Assembly (NCBI GenBank): GCA_964472035.1
Contig: CAYYIT010000026.1
Span: forward strand, 1-31,253
Length of the DNA stretch: 31,253 nt
Origin: UBA3855 sp964472035
GTDB taxonomy: Bacteria > Bacillota > Clostridia > Oscillospirales > Ruminococcaceae
Direction: 5' to 3'
Part shown: positions 21,997-28,725 of the stretch, one piece after another
Layout: each line of letters starts with the position of its first letter
Position numbering within the stretch: the stretch's first letter is position 1
Translations under genes and position numbers: made by a program
The notes under the pieces: generated by a model
The model's database searches: none
The model's input: only the letters and a program-made list of their open reading frames with translations
Told to the model about the DNA's origin: nothing

Positions 21997-23202
21997 GTGG
22001 GTAAAAAAACATTATACAAGTTGTTCTATGCAGACCCATCGGCTTTTAAGGCTGAGTATGATAAACGCTTTAACGACGAAAACACAATTCATCTTGATAT
22101 AAAAATCGGGGAACACGCTGCGTTTATCTGTGAGTCTGCTGAAATATTCAAGCTGATTATTTCTATTGAACGTACGAATAATTCGATCAATCGGATTTGC
22201 AATAATCTTCCCGGAATCGCTCTGTCGCAATTCGGGCAGCGCTGTCTGATTGATGAAATCGTGCTGACAAACAATATAGAGGGCGTGCATAGCACACGAA
22301 AGGAAATCAGCGAAATCTTACAGGACTTATCAAAAAACAATAAGCGTGAAAGGTTTGTGGGACTTGTAAAAAAATATGTTTTATTGATGAAAAACGAAAC
22401 TCTATCGCTTCAGACTCCTGAAGATATCCGCAAGATGTATGATGATATTTTCTATGAAGAAATACAAGCCACTGACCCAGGCGATCTGCCTGACGGAAAG
22501 ATTTTCCGCAAAAGTGATGTTGGCGTTTACTCTCCTGCAGGTAAAAAGATCCATGATGGACTTTATCCCGAATCGGAAATTATATCTGTTATGAAAAAAT
22601 CACTTGATTTCTTGAATGACAGTAATTATGATTTCTTGCTGCGAATAGCTGTATTCCATTATTTATTCGGATATATCCATCCGTTTTATGATGGCAATGG
22701 ACGTACCAGCCGTTTTATTAGCAGCTATATGCTTTCTCAGAATCTGAACAAACTGATTGGCTATCGAATTTCCTTTACAATAAAGGAACATATCAACCAA
22801 TACTATGAAGCCTTTAAAATCTGCAATCATTATAATAACAGGGGTGATCTGACACCCTTTGCAGAAATGTTTCTGGAAATCGTGGATATTTCTATGCGGC
22901 AGCTTTATCAGGCTTTATCAGAGCGTTCAGAAAAACTCATGCACTATATCAATCTGATAACACAGTTACCAAATGCCGATGATGAAAGCATGTGCCAATT
23001 ATACGACTATCTGATTCAGGCAGCATTGTTTTCCAATATGGGAATTTCTCAGAAAGAGCTTGAATATGAAATGGGAGTGTCGTATAATACTGTCCGTTCA
23101 AGGCTGAAACGGATTCCCGAAGAACTGCTGATAACCAATAAACAAGGCAATCGTTCTTTTTATCTGCTTGATCTTAAAGCGGTTGATGAATTGTTAACCT
23201 AA
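21997..23202 (+). CDS. Fic/DOC family protein with C-terminal winged helix
   Basis: A 401-aa Fic protein, probably an adenylyltransferase (AMPylator) of unknown target. The catalytic motif HPFYDGNGRTSRF is complete (about 228-240). An N-terminal TNNIEG (about 91-96) fits the autoinhibitory (S/T)xxxE(G/N) helix of class II Fic proteins, so activity is likely self-restrained. The C-terminal ~60 residues (GISQKELEYEMGVSYNTVRSRLKRI...) form a winged helix, which could bind the promoter palindrome. The start is probably the GTG at 21997, six to seven bases after GAGGTG; a GTG at 21988 overlaps that site. The preceding genes are antisense, so it is monocistronic. It may act as stress modulator or defence factor of the element. 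Confidence 0.9.
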   Translation: MGKKTLYKLFYADPSAFKAEYDKRFNDENTIHLDIKIGEHAAFICESAEIFKLIISIERTNNSINRICNNLPGIALSQFGQRCLIDEIVLTNNIEGVHSTRKEISEILQDLSKNNKRERFVGLVKKYVLLMKNETLSLQTPEDIRKMYDDIFYEEIQATDPGDLPDGKIFRKSDVGVYSPAGKKIHDGLYPESEIISVMKKSLDFLNDSNYDFLLRIAVFHYLFGYIHPFYDGNGRTSRFISSYMLSQNLNKLIGYRISFTIKEHINQYYEAFKICNHYNNRGDLTPFAEMFLEIVDISMRQLYQALSERSEKLMHYINLITQLPNADDESMCQLYDYLIQAALFSNMGISQKELEYEMGVSYNTVRSRLKRIPEELLITNKQGNRSFYLLDLKAVDELLT

Positions 23203-23334
23203 GTGGTTCGGCTGAAATGTCGAGATGATAGTTTACGCTGCCTATCAAGAAAAACGCATATTTTCAGAGATTTCTTTTGTAAATCCGCCTATTTCCCTAA
23301 TTTTCGGCACAAAATCAGACTCAACACGTCACTC

Positions 23335-23504
23335 TATCCCCTGAATCGACAAGAGGCTTCTCGATAAAATATTGACTTTTGCCAAGTAATATGCTATAAT
23401 TAGAAAGTATTCAAGGAACAAATCAGAAGTTGTTTTTCTGAATTACAGGGAGATGAAAGTGATAAACCGCTACACAGATTATTTTGAGTAGCCATCGCTT
23501 TTTA
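23335..23504 (+). pseudogene. Degenerate second copy of the fic promoter and first codons
   Basis: This stretch aligns with 21867-22047. It has TATCCC...ATCGAC, CTTCTC, TTGACTTTTG as -35 (23372-23377), a 17-bp spacer and a perfect TATAAT (23395-23400), then TTTCTGAATT, a GGGAGATGAAA ribosome site, and GTG followed by ten codons and a stop at TAG, then CCATCGCTTTTTA shared with the fic coding region. The downstream coding part is gone. It is a relic of a paralogous fic-like gene. Its inverted repeat has decayed. Confidence 0.7.
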
Positions 23505-23569
23505 TCTCAAAAATTATTCTGCATAAATTCCCGGCAACAGATTCCGCTCAATATGCACTGATGTCACTG

Positions 23570-23587
23570 TGATACTGTTTGTGATAC
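23570..23587. repeat. 18-bp direct repeat, right copy
   Basis: TGATACTGTTTGTGATAC, identical to 12594-12611, 105 bp inside attR. Here the half-site TGTGATAC occurs twice with a 12-bp period. A probable integrase arm-type or excisionase site. A CACTGAT / ATCAGTG inverted repeat encloses it. Confidence 0.7.
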
Positions 23588-23691
23588 GAATTTTCGCAAA
23601 AAATCAGTGTATCAGGTGTATATAATATTAAGCTGCGTACTGACAGGTACGTATAATCACCACATGTGTGGAGTGTGAAAAAACTTGTAGC

Positions 23692-23703
23692 GAGTGGGAA
23701 TAA
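23692..23703. repeat. Attachment site attR (12-bp direct repeat)
   Basis: GAGTGGGAATAA, identical to the last 12 bases of guaA. It marks the right end of the element; AT content falls beyond it. Confidence 0.85.
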
Positions 23704-23730
23704 GCGGAACATCAACAATGGATCAACAAA

Positions 23731-23760
23731 AGTGAGCTGCCATGAGACAGCTCACTTTTT
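23731..23760. terminator. Bidirectional terminator, probably the original guaA terminator
   Basis: AGTGAGCTG (23731-23739) and CAGCTCACT (23748-23756) form a perfect 9-bp stem followed by TTTT on the plus strand and by TTTGTT on the minus strand. It lies 28 bases after attR, where the guaA terminator would be before insertion. It also serves the minus-strand flavoprotein gene that stops at 23762. Confidence 0.8.
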
Positions 23761-23761
23761 G

Positions 23762-24448
23762 CTATTTCCACGGACGTTTTCCCCTTGTCCAGCCTTTTTC
23801 CCTCCAGTAATCCACGTCGGCGGGATTGAAGCCGTTTTTCTGCATCATGGCCATAATTGTGAAAAATCCTCTCGTTTTCATATCGGGCTTTACGCTGCCG
23901 CATCGTCTTGAGATCTTCTTTGCAAGAGCAGTCGTCTTCTTATCGATCCTCTGCTTTATGTCCGGTTTTACCTTCTCCCAGTGTGCTTCCATAACGGCAA
24001 CGCCAAGCTTGTATGTCTTGGCAATTCCCCAGAAAAATGTGCTGTCCGCCATATCCTTTATGGTGCTGCCCATTCCTGCGCCTGCGGCGGTCGAAATGCA
24101 TACCGCCTGCTTTTGGAACATCCTTTCTTCGGGACGGTGCACTAAGAATCGGTATCCGTAATGGTCTAAAAAGGCTTTCATTGCGCCCGTGGCATGCATC
24201 ACATATACGGGGCTTGTGAGAAGGATCACATCTGCGTCGTCGATCGCATCCGTAATGGGTCTGAGATGCTCGTAATGAGGACATGTGGTTTCATCTGTGA
24301 AGCAAGCAGTACAGCCCTTGCAGAAACAGTCAAAATCGTTCGGCAGGAAGAATTCCGTCACTTCCCCCTCCAGCTTGTCGCAAAGCTGTTTTGCGATATG
24401 GTAGGTGGAACCCTTGTGGCTCTGCCCGTGGATCACTGTGATTTTCAT
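23762..24448 (-). CDS. Flavodoxin-fold NAD(P)H-dependent oxidoreductase
   Basis: A 228-aa protein of the NADPH-dependent FMN reductase/flavodoxin-like superfamily: phosphate-binding loop ITVIHGQSHKGSTYHIA at the N-terminus, ILLTSPVYVMHATGAMKAFLD in the middle. A Cys cluster CFCKGCTACF...TTCPHYEHL recalls iron-sulfur flavoproteins, but whether a cluster is bound is uncertain. The C-terminal ~80 residues are an extension rich in Lys and Met. Its ATG overlaps the stop of the TetR gene (ATGA), so the regulator and enzyme are co-translated. The substrate may be a quinone or xenobiotic. Confidence 0.85.
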   Translation of the reverse strand: MKITVIHGQSHKGSTYHIAKQLCDKLEGEVTEFFLPNDFDCFCKGCTACFTDETTCPHYEHLRPITDAIDDADVILLTSPVYVMHATGAMKAFLDHYGYRFLVHRPEERMFQKQAVCISTAAGAGMGSTIKDMADSTFFWGIAKTYKLGVAVMEAHWEKVKPDIKQRIDKKTTALAKKISRRCGSVKPDMKTRGFFTIMAMMQKNGFNPADVDYWREKGWTRGKRPWK

Positions 24449-25068
24449 CTGTTCTCCTCCTTGCTGTAAATTCTGCTGAACTGTCCGATGTGCTGTTCAA
24501 GCAGCACTGTCGCTTCCGCTTCACGGTGTGGCTCTCTGTCGCACATTGTCAGAAGCATCCATATCGGCGCGTAAAATTGCAGTGCCATGACATTCGGATC
24601 TTCTTCTTTCAGCACGCCCTTCGCAGAAAGCATCGAAAACATCGCCGATTGATAGGAAAGCGGATCATCGGCATACTGCTTTGTGAAAAGCTGTGCAAGC
24701 TCCTGATGCTGGAACTGCGCAACAGTCAGCATCTTCCGGAATTTCTGCGCATACGCATCGTGAAGGAAGTACATGAACAATCCCATTCCCATTTTCACAA
24801 GCCCGTCCTTGGAAACCGCTGAGAAGATCTCGGCATCGGCGGAAGCATCATTGCCGTTCATCGCAAGCGAAGCCGCCTGCTTGTCGTAGCTGTTTTTCAT
24901 CTCGTCAAGAATGGCGTTGAAGATATCCTGTTTGCTTTTGTAGTGCTTGTAAAGGGAAGGTGCTTTGATCCCCACGGCCTCCGCGATCTCCGCGACATGC
25001 ACATTGCCGTAGCCTCTTTCTGAGAACAAATTAAGTGCTTCGTCCAGTATTCGTTTCTTGGTATGCAT
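24445..25068 (-). CDS. TetR family transcriptional regulator
   Basis: A 207-aa protein with a typical TetR N-terminal HTH (KKRILDEALNLFSERGYGNVHV and AEIAEAVGIKAPSLYKHYKSKQDI) and a helical ligand-binding C-terminal domain. The ATG at 25068 follows GAGGTGA; the longer frame from 25278 runs through the promoter. Palindromes in and beside the promoter suggest autorepression and control of the coupled flavoprotein gene. Confidence 0.92.
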   Translation of the reverse strand: MHTKKRILDEALNLFSERGYGNVHVAEIAEAVGIKAPSLYKHYKSKQDIFNAILDEMKNSYDKQAASLAMNGNDASADAEIFSAVSKDGLVKMGMGLFMYFLHDAYAQKFRKMLTVAQFQHQELAQLFTKQYADDPLSYQSAMFSMLSAKGVLKEEDPNVMALQFYAPIWMLLTMCDREPHREAEATVLLEQHIGQFSRIYSKEENR

Positions 25069-25083
25069 GCTATCACCTCTCAG

Positions 25084-25131
25084 GCTAATTGTTATTAGCT
25101 TAATTATAAGCGAATTTCGCTTCGCTGTCAA
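25084..25131 (-). promoter_or_regulatory. Consensus promoter and TetR operator candidates
   Basis: Minus strand: -35 TTGACA (25126-25131), 17-bp spacer, -10 TATAAT (25103-25108), a full consensus promoter. AGCGAATTTCGCT (25109-25121) is a palindrome in the spacer, and GCTAAT / ATTAGC (25084-25099) is a 6-4-6 inverted repeat just after the start of transcription. Both positions suit repressor binding. Confidence 0.8.
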
Positions 25132-25178
25132 GGGGTTTGCGAAAAAATAGTCAGCATCACTGAAACGTGAGGATTCTA

Positions 25179-25207
25179 TTGCAATTTCGCATGATCTGTG
25201 GTATACT
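25179..25207 (+). promoter_or_regulatory. Sigma-A promoter of the GDPD gene
   Basis: -35 TTGCAA (25179-25184), 17-bp spacer ending CTGTGG, -10 TATACT (25202-25207). It is divergent from the TetR promoter. Confidence 0.75.
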
Positions 25208-25208
25208 G

Positions 25209-25250
25209 ATACTAATCCCCAAAACCCCAATAGACAATGGGGATTAGTAT
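25209..25250 (+). promoter_or_regulatory. 12-bp inverted repeat in the GDPD leader
   Basis: ATACTAATCCCC (25209-25220) and GGGGATTAGTAT (25239-25250) pair perfectly around 18 bases that contain a second CCCC able to pair with the same GGGG. It sits at or just after the expected transcription start. It may be an operator or an mRNA structure. Confidence 0.65.
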
Positions 25251-25298
25251 GACTAACATAGTGATTCACCGTGATCATGGGAAGCAGGGGGGGATGGA

Positions 25299-26135
25299 AT
25301 GCTGTACGTTGTTTTGCTTATTATCGTTTCGCTGACAGTCATCGGCTATCTTGCGGCGCTTCGGCCGAATACGGAACGGCGCGGTGCGCTTGCGCCGTTT
25401 TGCAGGACATATATCGCGCACCGCGGATTATATAATACTGCGGACATTCCCGAAAATTCGATCCCTGCCTTTGCAGACGCGGTCGGAGCAGGGTATGGCA
25501 TCGAACTGGATGTGCAGCTGACTGCCGATCATCAGCTCGTTGTGTTCCATGACAGGACCCTTCGCCGGATGTGCGGCGACGACAGGACGGTGCAGTCGCT
25601 CACTTACGATGAATTGCGCACGCTTTCGCTGCTGGACACGGGTGAGAGGATCCCGCTGCTTAGCGAGGTTCTGGCACTGGTGCATGGTGCGGTCCCGCTG
25701 ATCGTGGAGATCAAACCGCGCGGAAACTGGCGGCTTGCCTCCGTGCTGACCGACCGGCAGCTGCGGTGCTACGAGGGAAATGTCGGCATTCAGACATTCC
25801 ATCCGCTGGTGCTGCGCTGGTTCAGAATGCACAGTCCGCGGATCCCCAGAGGCCTGTTGTCGCCAAGCCCAAGCAGAGTGTGCAGGACGCTGCCTGGAAG
25901 TATCCTGTTCTCCAATCTGCTGTGCAATTTTCTGACCGCTCCGGATTTTATTTCGTATGACCACAAGCGCCGGAAGGACGTGGCGTTCCGGCTGTGCCGG
26001 AGGCTGTACGATCCCGTAAATGCCGCATGGACGCTGCGCAGTCAGGAGGAACTTGACGCGGCAGGGGACGTGTTTGGCATCCTGATCTTTGACGGCTTCC
26101 TGCCGGAGGAGAAACCGTCCGGCCCTGAACAATAA
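25299..26135 (+). CDS. Glycerophosphodiester phosphodiesterase family protein
   Basis: A 278-aa protein. An N-terminal membrane segment (VVLLIIVSLTVIGYLAAL) is followed by a GDPD TIM-barrel domain with catalytic HRG (YIAHRGLY), ENSIPAF, the metal-binding ELDVQLT, the second catalytic His in VVFHD, and VEIKPRG. It hydrolyses glycerophosphodiesters to an alcohol and glycerol-3-phosphate, here probably at the membrane. The poly-G stretch GGGGGG serves as ribosome site. Monocistronic with its own promoter, leader hairpin and terminator. Confidence 0.9.
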   Translation: MLYVVLLIIVSLTVIGYLAALRPNTERRGALAPFCRTYIAHRGLYNTADIPENSIPAFADAVGAGYGIELDVQLTADHQLVVFHDRTLRRMCGDDRTVQSLTYDELRTLSLLDTGERIPLLSEVLALVHGAVPLIVEIKPRGNWRLASVLTDRQLRCYEGNVGIQTFHPLVLRWFRMHSPRIPRGLLSPSPSRVCRTLPGSILFSNLLCNFLTAPDFISYDHKRRKDVAFRLCRRLYDPVNAAWTLRSQEELDAAGDVFGILIFDGFLPEEKPSGPEQ

Positions 26136-26137
26136 AA

Positions 26138-26180
26138 AACATCCCGGATTTCTCGATGCTGTGAGAAGTCCGGGATGTTT
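26138..26180. terminator. Bidirectional terminator
   Basis: AAACATCCCGG and CCGGGATGTTT pair, extended inward by TTCTC / GAGAA with one mismatch, followed by TTGG on the plus strand and TTTTATTG on the minus strand. It ends both the GDPD gene and the convergent VOC gene. Confidence 0.8.
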
Positions 26181-26183
26181 TGG

Positions 26184-26567
26184 TTATACGGTGATTTCGA
26201 TCAGATTCCCCTCGATGCCGACAATGCAGCTTTCGTAGTAGCCGTCGCCGGTCGTTCTGGGACCGCTGATGACGGAGAATCCGTCGCGCGCCAGCTGTTT
26301 CGTCAGTGCATCCACTGCTTCGCGGCTGCCTGCACTGAACGCAATGTGGCGGTAGCCCGTGTCATACGGCTGCTTCGGGGGATCGCCCATGTCGGGGCGG
26401 TTCATGATCTCAAGCCGCGCGCCGTCCCCGAATTCCAGAAAATAGGAACGGAACCCCGTGGTGGGATTGTGGTAGCCGGCATTGGCGGCGGCGCCGAAAT
26501 ACCGGATAAAAAAATCCTTCGTCGCTTCGAGGTCGCTGACATACATTGCAATGTGTTCGATCCGCAT
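26184..26567 (-). CDS. VOC family (glyoxalase/bleomycin-resistance fold) protein
   Basis: A 127-aa protein with the paired beta-alpha-beta-beta-beta modules of the VOC superfamily: MRIEHIAMYVSDLEATKDFF, ARLEIMNRP, GYRHIAFSAG and NLIEITV. The candidate metal ligands His4, Glu in LEIM, His in YRHIAF and Glu in LIEI are all present, so a metal-dependent lyase or dioxygenase activity is possible. The start at 26567 lies in the six bases between genes plus a purine-rich site; the longer frame reaches into the upstream gene. It is the last gene of the four-gene operon. Confidence 0.88.
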   Translation of the reverse strand: MRIEHIAMYVSDLEATKDFFIRYFGAAANAGYHNPTTGFRSYFLEFGDGARLEIMNRPDMGDPPKQPYDTGYRHIAFSAGSREAVDALTKQLARDGFSVISGPRTTGDGYYESCIVGIEGNLIEITV

Positions 26568-26572
26568 GGTTC

Positions 26573-27061
26573 CTACCTCACTTTGTTTTCCTGCTGCTTT
26601 TCCCTGCACGCCAGATATTCCGCCACGAGATAGCAGTTTGCAAGATCCGCCTCGTCCAGTCCGCGGAAGGCAAACAGCTCGTCCCAGAGCAGTACGCTCA
26701 GCTCCACATGGAATTCCCCCGTCACCTCATCGATCCCGACAAGGATGCTGTCGTGGTATTTGTAGATCGGATCCTCCGCAAAAAGCCGCGCGTTGCGCTG
26801 CGTGCTGCGGAGACGGAAGGTGCGGGGCCTTGGCTGCATGCCCTCCGGAAGCTTGGCGGCGCTGTGGGGATTGTCCGTGATATTGCCGCTGACGATGCTG
26901 TCCGCATAGGGATCGCGGAATTCGTCCGCATCGTAATGCGACTGCAGGTAAGCGATCAGCTCTGCGCCGCTTCTGCGGTTCGGCTGCAGATCGTGGCGGT
27001 GCGCCTTCCAGATCGCCTTCCATTCTGCAACCATTTCAGGTGTGGCTTGTATTGTCAGCAT
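26573..27061 (-). CDS. Hypothetical 162-aa protein
   Basis: I do not recognise this family. It is a soluble, mixed alpha/beta protein (MLTIQATPEMVAEWKAIWKA, DSIVSGNITDN, YKYHDSILVGIDEVTGEFHV, ELSVLLWDELFAFRGLDEAD) with no signal peptide, membrane segment or obvious catalytic motif. Its start overlaps the end of the hydrolase gene by seven bases and its stop is five bases before the VOC start, so it is an integral part of the operon. A small metabolite-related function is only a guess. Confidence 0.8.
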   Translation of the reverse strand: MLTIQATPEMVAEWKAIWKAHRHDLQPNRRSGAELIAYLQSHYDADEFRDPYADSIVSGNITDNPHSAAKLPEGMQPRPRTFRLRSTQRNARLFAEDPIYKYHDSILVGIDEVTGEFHVELSVLLWDELFAFRGLDEADLANCYLVAEYLACREKQQENKVR

Positions 27062-28068
27062 GGGGATTCTCCTTTCTCTGTTTCAATGGTTCCGAGAAAA
27101 CCACGCAGCGCCGTCATGAACGCCTCCGGCTGGTCATAGAAGCAGCAGTGGGCTGCCTCCGGAATGACGGTGAGCTGCTTTTTCGGCGCGGTGATCTCTG
27201 CGAAGTGTTCCTGCACGAGCTCCGACGGACAGACGGTTTCCTCCGTGCCGAAGAGGAAGAGCACCGGCACGCCGAACTGCAGATCCTTCCGGAAATCGTA
27301 GGAGAGCATCGTCACCATCGGCTGTTCCTGCACCGCGTAATTCGGGAGCATGGAGGCCAGTCGTTCGCGGAAGGTCCAGAAGGGGGAGCGCAGGATCTTC
27401 ATAAAGGGTGTGCGCTTTGCGTGCTTGATGATGTATTTTCCGCACAGCGGCAGGAACGGCCGCATCCAGCCCATGGCATTCCACGAAAAAGTCTCCGGCA
27501 TGTCGGCGAGGATCTTACGGATCTTTCTGGCATCCGCGCTGCCCTCCGGCGCAAGTGTGAGGAGCTTCTCGCAGGTGAAGGTGATGCCGCTGCGGTAATT
27601 GACGAGCTGTCCGACACTGACAAAGCAGTGCAGGTTCTCGGGATGGCGCTTCGCGTATTCCGCACCGATGGCGGTACCCCATGAGAAGCCCATCAGGATG
27701 ATCTTTTCAAAGTCAAGAACGGTGTGCAGATAGGCGATGATCTCGTGGATGTCCTGTACGAAATCATCCATGGTGCCGGTTTTGGAGATCTCCATGGCGC
27801 GTTCCTTGTTGGCGAAATAGGTCCTGCCGGCATTGCGCTGGTCCCAGTTCACGACGGTGAAGTGCTCCTCCCAGCCGGCATGCAGAACGTGAGTAACGCC
27901 GGACAGCACCGCCGCCGGTCCTCCGTGAAGGAAGAGCAGCACGGGATTGTGCTTGTTCCTGCCGCGGATCTGGATGTACTGTCGGATGCCGCCGATGACG
28001 GGCAGTTCGTAGCGGTAGATGCCGTCGGGATGATCGGGGTAAAGAATGGCTTGTTTGTTCTTATTCAT
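27055..28068 (-). CDS. Alpha/beta hydrolase (proline iminopeptidase-like)
   Basis: A 337-aa alpha/beta-hydrolase. The oxyanion-hole motif is LFLHGGPAA, followed by NWDQRNAGRT as in proline iminopeptidases, the nucleophile elbow GFSWGT, and a likely catalytic His in EAAHCCFYDQPEAF, with an acid near FGTEETVCPSE. A lid of helices lies between residues ~150 and 240. It may be an aminopeptidase or esterase. AAGGAGA precedes the ATG at 28068, which lies eight bases inside the end of the HTH regulator gene. Confidence 0.88.
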   Translation of the reverse strand: MNKNKQAILYPDHPDGIYRYELPVIGGIRQYIQIRGRNKHNPVLLFLHGGPAAVLSGVTHVLHAGWEEHFTVVNWDQRNAGRTYFANKERAMEISKTGTMDDFVQDIHEIIAYLHTVLDFEKIILMGFSWGTAIGAEYAKRHPENLHCFVSVGQLVNYRSGITFTCEKLLTLAPEGSADARKIRKILADMPETFSWNAMGWMRPFLPLCGKYIIKHAKRTPFMKILRSPFWTFRERLASMLPNYAVQEQPMVTMLSYDFRKDLQFGVPVLFLFGTEETVCPSELVQEHFAEITAPKKQLTVIPEAAHCCFYDQPEAFMTALRGFLGTIETEKGESPC

Positions 28069-28582
28069 GTGTCTCTCCTTCCGGTGCGGACAGCAGGAAG
28101 AGGTTGCGCGGTTTTGCATCCTCCGTCTGCTGGCGGTTCTGGTAGCTGTCTACGATGTCAAAAATGCGTTGCAGCATCTCGGAAAAATCCGCGTCACTCA
28201 GCGCAATATTGTAGTTTGTCAGAAACAGTCTGTCACGGCTGACATCCACATCGCCGCTTTCAAAATACTGGTTGTACAGCGACATGATCCGCATGAGGCT
28301 GCAGCTCACAAGTGTGCGGCTGTCCTCATCAGAATCCGGCGTGCGGATCCACATGGTGCCGACGGCGTAGCAATGCTCCGTCTGTCCGCGGACCTTGCGG
28401 CTCTCGGCAATGCGCACCGCACCGGCCGCAAGCATCCGCTCCATCCTGCGGTAGAGCGTTGCTCTCGGGATATCGGGGCATTCCGCGCGCAGCTCGGCGA
28501 TCGTCAGTTTGCCGCGGATCCGCAGTTTCTGCAGAATGCGGTTCGAGATGGGATCCGTCAGTACCTTCAGCAGCTGTTCCAT
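28061..28582 (-). CDS. Winged-helix transcriptional regulator (ArsR-like/HTH_20)
   Basis: A 173-aa protein. The N-terminal winged helix (LLKVLTDPISNRILQKLRIR, TIAELRAECPDIPRATLYRRMERMLAAGAV) resembles ArsR/HTH_20 regulators. The remaining ~90 residues are helical and resemble the effector or dimerisation region of such proteins. It is the first gene of the four-gene operon and probably controls it. GGAGGAA precedes the start. It is transcribed divergently from the beta-propeller-like gene. Confidence 0.85.
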   Translation of the reverse strand: MEQLLKVLTDPISNRILQKLRIRGKLTIAELRAECPDIPRATLYRRMERMLAAGAVRIAESRKVRGQTEHCYAVGTMWIRTPDSDEDSRTLVSCSLMRIMSLYNQYFESGDVDVSRDRLFLTNYNIALSDADFSEMLQRIFDIVDSYQNRQQTEDAKPRNLFLLSAPEGETHE

Positions 28583-28615
28583 GATGTTCCTCCACTATTC
28601 TCATATTGCGATATC

Positions 28616-28644
28616 AGTATAGCACAGAATGCTGCACTTGTCAA
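28616..28644 (-). promoter_or_regulatory. Sigma-A promoter of the regulator-hydrolase operon
   Basis: Minus strand: -35 TTGACA (28639-28644), 17-bp spacer ending TCTGTGC, -10 TATACT (28616-28621). The GATATC palindrome just downstream could be part of an operator. Confidence 0.8.
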
Positions 28645-28662
28645 GGGGGAGAACGCATTTTC

Positions 28663-28691
28663 TTGACAAAACGGAGCACCCGTGCTATGAT
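28663..28691 (+). promoter_or_regulatory. Sigma-A promoter of the beta-propeller-like gene
   Basis: -35 TTGACA (28663-28668), 17-bp spacer, -10 TATGAT (28686-28691). The spacer end contains AGCACCCGTGCT (28675-28686), a 5-2-5 palindrome that could bind a regulator. Confidence 0.8.
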
Positions 28692-28725
28692 AGACATAAC
28701 GAATTTCCAAGGAGGCGGCAGCCAT

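Larger units (their letters stand above)
12525..23703. mobile_element. Integrated element at the 3' end of guaA (11.2 kb)
   Basis: Bounded by the direct repeat GAGTGGGAATAA, at the guaA stop codon (12525-12536) and at 23692-23703. The 3' end of guaA is a known integration hotspot for tyrosine-integrase elements. Inside are an integrase, an excisionase-like protein, an HUH Rep-like protein, a MobC-like protein, a serine recombinase, a Fic protein, an XRE regulator and cargo. The DNA is clearly AT-richer than both flanks. No type IV secretion genes or coupling protein are present. It is best described as a small mobilizable or satellite-like integrative element, possibly partly decayed. Confidence 0.88.

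Noticed and set aside
12594..23587. The 18-bp repeat as the attachment core of the element
   Set aside because: The 12-bp repeat that coincides with the guaA stop codon and restores a nearby terminator is a better core; the 18-mers lie inside it on both sides.
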